Of a stretch of DNA of 64,000 nt, positions 60,784-64,000 are shown one piece after another (positions within the stretch are counted from its first letter, which is position 1; each line of letters begins with the position of its first letter). This stretch comes from Clostridiales bacterium. Lineage in GTDB: Bacteria; Bacillota; Clostridia; Lachnospirales; Lachnospiraceae. The stretch is from contig DUNO01000033.1 in the NCBI GenBank assembly GCA_012839295.1, positions 62,001-126,000 on the forward strand. The letters run 5' to 3'. The notes under the pieces are model-generated. The model was not told the origin of the DNA and did no database searches. It saw only the letters and a list, made by a program, of their open reading frames with translations. The position numbers were made by a program, and so were the translations under genes.

Positions 60784-61611
60784 ATGACGATTCTGGATAC
60801 CAAAATTGTAAAAGATTTTATTCGAATGGCTGATGATGGATTTGCGCAGGGGTGGCATGAGAGGAACGGCGGAAATTTATCCTACCGTATCAAGCCGGAG
60901 GAAGTAGAAGCTGTAAGATCCAGGTTGAACTGTCCTGGTGATTGGACTCCGATCGGCACCAGTGTGCCGGGACTTGCAGGTGAATTTTTCCTGGTTACCG
61001 GTGGCGGGAAATATTTTAGAAATATTGCAATTGACCCTGAGACCTGTATTACGATTATTGAAATTGACGAATCCGGTGATAATTACAGAATCCGTTGGGG
61101 ACTTGTGGAGGGAGGAAGGCCTACCAGCGAGCTTCCCACCCATTTAATGAACCATGAGGTGAAAAAACGGGTGTCAAACGGTGTGCACCGGGTCATTTAT
61201 CATGCCCACACTACCAATGTGATAGCCCTTACCTTCGTGCTCCCCCTCTCGGATGAGGTGTTTACAAGGGAATTATGGGAGATGGCTACGGAATGTCCGG
61301 TAGTATTTCCCGCCGGCGTAGGTGTAATCGGCTGGATGGTTCCCGGTGGCAGGGATATTGCGATTGAGACCAGCAAGCTGATGGAGAAATACGATGTTGC
61401 CATCTGGGCACATCATGGAATGTTCTGCTCCGGTGCAGATTTTGACCTGACCTTTGGTCTGATGCATACCGTTGAGAAGTCGGCGGAGATTCTGATTAAG
61501 GTATTGTCCATGAGACATGGCAAGGAACAGACGATTTCGGATAATAATTTTAGAAGTCTTGCGAAGGATTTCAAATTGACCCTGGATGAAAAGTTCCTTT
61601 ATACAAAATAG
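60784..61611 (+). CDS. rhaD: L-rhamnulose-1-phosphate aldolase
   Basis: A 275-residue class II aldolase splitting rhamnulose-1-P into DHAP and L-lactaldehyde. RhaD features: WHERNGGNLSYR, FLVTGGGKYFRN, the zinc motif YHAHTTN and the second histidine IWAHHGMFCSG. The C-terminus ends LDEKFLYTK without a targeting helix, unlike the first aldolase of the operon, so it may act outside the shell or enter by another route. TGGAGG precedes ATG 60784. With both aldolases, the locus handles fucose and rhamnose. Confidence 0.93.
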   Translation: MTILDTKIVKDFIRMADDGFAQGWHERNGGNLSYRIKPEEVEAVRSRLNCPGDWTPIGTSVPGLAGEFFLVTGGGKYFRNIAIDPETCITIIEIDESGDNYRIRWGLVEGGRPTSELPTHLMNHEVKKRVSNGVHRVIYHAHTTNVIALTFVLPLSDEVFTRELWEMATECPVVFPAGVGVIGWMVPGGRDIAIETSKLMEKYDVAIWAHHGMFCSGADFDLTFGLMHTVEKSAEILIKVLSMRHGKEQTISDNNFRSLAKDFKLTLDEKFLYTK

Positions 61612-61720
61612 AAATTGATATCAGAAATAAGTGATGAAAATAAATACTCAGCAACAGATATGCTGCAAAGAATAAGAAGGCAGCAAGGCAGAAGGGTTGC
61701 CCAGTACAAGGAGTGGTATC

Positions 61721-62098
61721 GTGGATTTAGAGAAATTGCTACAGAATGAAGGCAAGATGAGAATCATCCAGGAATTGGTTCCTGGTAAACAGGTTACTTT
61801 GGCACATGTCATTGCGAACCCGGATCAAATATTATACAAAAAATTAGGACTGAATCCGGAACTGGACTATCATAGTGCGGCAATCGGAATCCTGACCATA
61901 TCCCCCAGTGAAACTGCTATTATTGCCAGCGACATTGCCATAAAGTCTGCAGGCGTAGATCTTGGGTTCGTTGACCGCTTCAGCGGAACCGTAATTATAA
62001 CCGGAACCGTGTCCCAGGTAGAAACAGCGCTTTTGGCCATTGTGGAATATGTAGAAGAAAAGCTAGGCTTTGTGGTATGCAGCATTACGAAAACCTGA
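61721..62098 (+). CDS. pduU: Circularly permuted BMC-H shell protein (PduU/EutS type)
   Basis: A 125-residue permuted BMC-H. The short N-terminal strand before MRIIQELVPGKQVTLAHVIANPD forms the beta-barrel cap that closes the pore in PduU and EutS. AAIGILTISPSETAIIASDIA, VDLGFVDRFSGTVIITG-like and the end VVCSITKT match EutS closely. The start is GTG 61721 with AAGGAG (61708-61713) seven bases ahead; TTG 61697 lacks such a site. It is the last shell gene before the terminator pair. Confidence 0.92.
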   Translation: MDLEKLLQNEGKMRIIQELVPGKQVTLAHVIANPDQILYKKLGLNPELDYHSAAIGILTISPSETAIIASDIAIKSAGVDLGFVDRFSGTVIITGTVSQVETALLAIVEYVEEKLGFVVCSITKT

Positions 62099-62132
62099 TG
62101 TTCTTAAAACCTTTGTTAAATAGTTTAAATAT

Positions 62133-62160
62133 CGAGAAAATCTGCCTTCTGATTTTCTCG
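62133..62160 (+). terminator. Hairpin after pduU
   Basis: CGAGAAAATC (62133-62142) pairs perfectly with GATTTTCTCG (62151-62160). There is no U-tract; it is followed by a second, stronger hairpin. Confidence 0.5.
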
Positions 62161-62183
62161 GCATAAGCCACATAATAAGCTAT

Positions 62184-62228
62184 ATATATGAAAAAGAGCG
62201 CGGGTATACTGCGCCCTTTTTCATATAT
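62184..62228. terminator. Strong hairpin between pduU and the GTPase gene
   Basis: ATATATGAAAAAG-A-GCGC pairs with GCGC-C-CTTTTTCATATAT, with one mismatch and a 9-nt loop. The A/T runs in the stem make it a bidirectional terminator candidate that would reduce transcription into the GTPase gene. Confidence 0.65.
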
Positions 62229-62332
62229 GGATATTCATTTTATTGCATATGGGATGACGGAGATTGGGATGAAGAAAGGCCTGTTTAATTTTCTGGATAG
62301 GTCATTGAAAATAGAAAGTCAGGGGTATTAGG

Positions 62333-62785
62333 ATGAAACGAATTATATTGATGGGGCGGACTGGCGCAGGAAAGACAACTTTGACACAGGCTCTGAAAGG
62401 GGAAAAAATAAAGTATCATAAGACACAATATACGAACTTTTATAATTCCATTATTGACACACCCGGGGAATATGCGGAGAGCAAGCATCTTGGCAGGGCA
62501 CTTGCCTTATATTCTTATGAGGCAGATATCGTAGGCTTATTAATCAGCGCTACGGATAATTATTCCCTGATACCTCCGAATGTCACTTGCATGGCTAACA
62601 GGGAGGTCATCGGAATTGTCACCCAGATGGAGCATCCGGAGGCAGTACCGAAAAGGGCGGAAGCCTGGCTGCGTCTGGCAGGCTGCGAAAAGATATTCTT
62701 TGTAGATTCAAAGTCCGGCGAAGGAGTTGATGAGCTGCTGGATTACCTGCAATATGACAGGAATGAGATTGATAGTAGGGTTTAG
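62333..62785 (+). CDS. pduV: PduV/EutP-family small GTPase-like protein
   Basis: A 150-residue P-loop protein (Walker A GRTGAGKTT; switch region IIDTPGEYAESKHLGRAL; later FVDSKSGEGVDELLDYL). It belongs to the EutP/PduV family found in many BMC loci; roles proposed are compartment positioning or, for some EutP, acetate kinase-like activity. It follows a strong hairpin and may be expressed at a lower level than the shell genes. AGGGGT precedes the ATG. Confidence 0.92.
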   Translation: MKRIILMGRTGAGKTTLTQALKGEKIKYHKTQYTNFYNSIIDTPGEYAESKHLGRALALYSYEADIVGLLISATDNYSLIPPNVTCMANREVIGIVTQMEHPEAVPKRAEAWLRLAGCEKIFFVDSKSGEGVDELLDYLQYDRNEIDSRV

Positions 62786-62857
62786 GGTTTTATCTGGGGG
62801 ATAAAGATTTTTTTGTTTTACTATTTCAGATGTTCAAGGACAAAAGAAGGTAGTCAT

Positions 62858-63823
62858 TTAGGAATATTTCTTGCGGTACTCAGCAGGGCTCATAAGATAT
62901 TCCTTTTTAAACAGGCTATAGAAGCTGCTTTTATCCTTGTAGCCGACCAAATCTACAATTTGCTCGATGCTGTAATCCGTATAGAGCAGATAATTCAAAG
63001 CGTTCTGCAGCCTGATGTTTACAATCAGGCTGCGGAAGGTCTGGCCGGTCTGTTTGTGGATCAGGGAGGACAGATATTTTGGATGGTAATTAAAATGCTC
63101 TGCTACAAGCTCCAGCGTTACAGAGTGGTAATTCATATAAATGTAGTCGAGGATTTCAGCCATGGCATTGCTGCCATGGCTGGATTTTGCTTTATAATTT
63201 CTTAACAAAAGGGAAAAAATCAGTGTCAGTAAGGACTCTATGATTACCTTGCTGTACAGCCGCCGGTCAAGGTATTCCTTCAGCAATAGCTCAATGAGGC
63301 GGTCAATATCCTCCAGATGCCCAAAATGCATGAAGGAGGGCTGGTCTTCATTTTCAAGACGGTAGCGGATGAAAAAAGCATTGAGGACATGGTCCCCCAG
63401 TAGAATGCGGAAAATTGACTTCTGGAACAGATCCTTCGGCAGCACAATGTTAAGAATGAGATCCTCTGCCTCAAAGTAGCGTTTAAAATAATGCTCCGCA
63501 TTAGGATTCATAATGCATAAATGACCCTCCTTCAGATCAATCTCCTGATGGTTGATTACTCCGATGGGATGACCCTTACAGACATAGATCAGCTCAAAAA
63601 AATCATGGGCATGCAGGTTTTTGTTTGCTTCCTCGTGATGAAATGACATGAAGATGGGCGAGGTGGCATCAGAAAGGAATAATTCTGCCGGTAAAAGGGG
63701 TGTGGATTGTTCCCTTAATTTGCGCAGATGCTCCTCTGAATAGGAATCTCTATGATTCCAGGCATTTTTTTCATCTATTTCATCCGTATGCTTCCATAAG
63801 CGTTCAATTAAATCTTGCTCCAT
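62858..63823 (-). CDS. AraC-family regulator (cupin sensor), probable BMC/rhamnose regulator
   Basis: A 321-residue regulator with an N-terminal cupin (MSFHHEEANKNLHAHDFFELIYVCKG, split over two strands) and a C-terminal AraC domain (VTLELVAEHFNYHPKYLSSLIHK and IEQIVDLVGYKDKSSFYSLFKKEYLMSPAEYRK, split over helices). The build resembles RhaS/RhaR-type sugar regulators. It faces the end of the BMC operon. AGGTAAGG precedes the ATG. Its target is not shown by sequence; the BMC operon or an adjacent sugar operon beyond the window are both possible. Confidence 0.9.
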   Translation of the reverse strand: MEQDLIERLWKHTDEIDEKNAWNHRDSYSEEHLRKLREQSTPLLPAELFLSDATSPIFMSFHHEEANKNLHAHDFFELIYVCKGHPIGVINHQEIDLKEGHLCIMNPNAEHYFKRYFEAEDLILNIVLPKDLFQKSIFRILLGDHVLNAFFIRYRLENEDQPSFMHFGHLEDIDRLIELLLKEYLDRRLYSKVIIESLLTLIFSLLLRNYKAKSSHGSNAMAEILDYIYMNYHSVTLELVAEHFNYHPKYLSSLIHKQTGQTFRSLIVNIRLQNALNYLLYTDYSIEQIVDLVGYKDKSSFYSLFKKEYLMSPAEYRKKYS

Positions 63824-63979
63824 AATACCTTACCTCACAACACCTTATTTGTTACCTTTGAATATTTCCGGCAACTCAATAATATTATATAATTTATATG
63901 GGAAAATAGCTAGTACCTGGAGTGTAGGAAATTCAATGGATCCGGTATTGCTGATTATCGCTGGTTAAGTGAAATTCTG

Positions 63980-63988
63980 TGCTATAAT
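63980..63988 (+). promoter_or_regulatory. Extended -10 promoter at the window end
   Basis: TGCTATAAT, the same nine bases as in the trkA promoter, sits just before the edge, so a plus-strand gene probably begins beyond base 64000. Confidence 0.4.
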
Positions 63989-64000
63989 GTCGTCCCAGAG

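Overview
The window looks like a chromosome segment of an anaerobic, fermentative Clostridia species, most likely Lachnospiraceae and close to the Lachnoclostridium / Clostridium phytofermentans group. This rests on gene content only: a SCIFF ribosomally made peptide with its radical-SAM maturase, HemZ, a bifunctional RelA, YesM/YesN-type regulation of a sugar ABC transporter, and a fucose/rhamnose-type bacterial microcompartment (BMC). I see no rRNA, tRNA, CRISPR array, phage or transposase. The base composition is moderate, and the strong AGGAGG ribosome sites and TTGACA-N17-TATAAT promoters fit a Firmicute.

Layout. 1-4.1 kb: the end of an M3 peptidase, then the trkA-trkH potassium-uptake pair. 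4.1-6.9 kb: an AraC regulator divergent from a GH4 alpha-galactosidase, and a small unknown protein. 7-12 kb: DegV, a GT2-GtrA fusion with a short membrane remnant after it, and a two-component pair whose regulator carries a BTAD output domain. 12-14 kb: SCIFF peptide and maturase, followed by a very large hairpin. 14-25.6 kb: housekeeping genes (recJ, apt, relA, an MBL hydrolase, hemZ, hisS, a Dabb protein, aspS, DUF1294, csp). 25.8-35 kb: YesM/YesN on the minus strand and a divergent CUT1 sugar ABC transporter plus a GHL6/GH151-like glycosidase. 35-42.3 kb: a DeoR regulator, M17 aminopeptidase, CutC, a large transglutaminase-like protein and aspartate ammonia-lyase. 42.3-47.2 kb: a cobalamin-riboswitch operon (DUF4430 protein and ECF S component), galM, upp, and a structured intergenic zone with one unknown membrane protein. 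47.3-63.8 kb: the BMC locus and its AraC regulator.

The BMC locus encodes a complete route for L-fuculose-1-P or L-rhamnulose-1-P. Aldolases release L-lactaldehyde. A zinc alcohol dehydrogenase reduces it to 1,2-propanediol. A B12-independent glycyl-radical dehydratase makes propionaldehyde, and CoA-acylating aldehyde dehydrogenase and PduL take this to propionyl-phosphate. Shell genes are four BMC-H, one permuted PduU/EutS-type BMC-H, one PduT-type BMC-T and one BMC-P, with a PduS/RnfC-like Fe-S flavoprotein and a PduV/EutP GTPase. A consensus promoter in front is bracketed by two near-identical 27-bp direct repeats, a probable operator for the DeoR protein encoded inside the operon. The type is known (GRM5-like). 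The parts least explained by it are a shell protein with a 109-residue repetitive N-terminal extension and a second strong start codon, cysteine-pair linkers before two targeting peptides, and hairpins in most gaps between shell genes.

Two other themes recur: short intergenic tandem repeats that begin at the stop codon of the upstream gene, and leaders in which a CCTCC segment can pair with the ribosome-binding site. Functions are assigned by reading the sequence against remembered family features; no database search was run.
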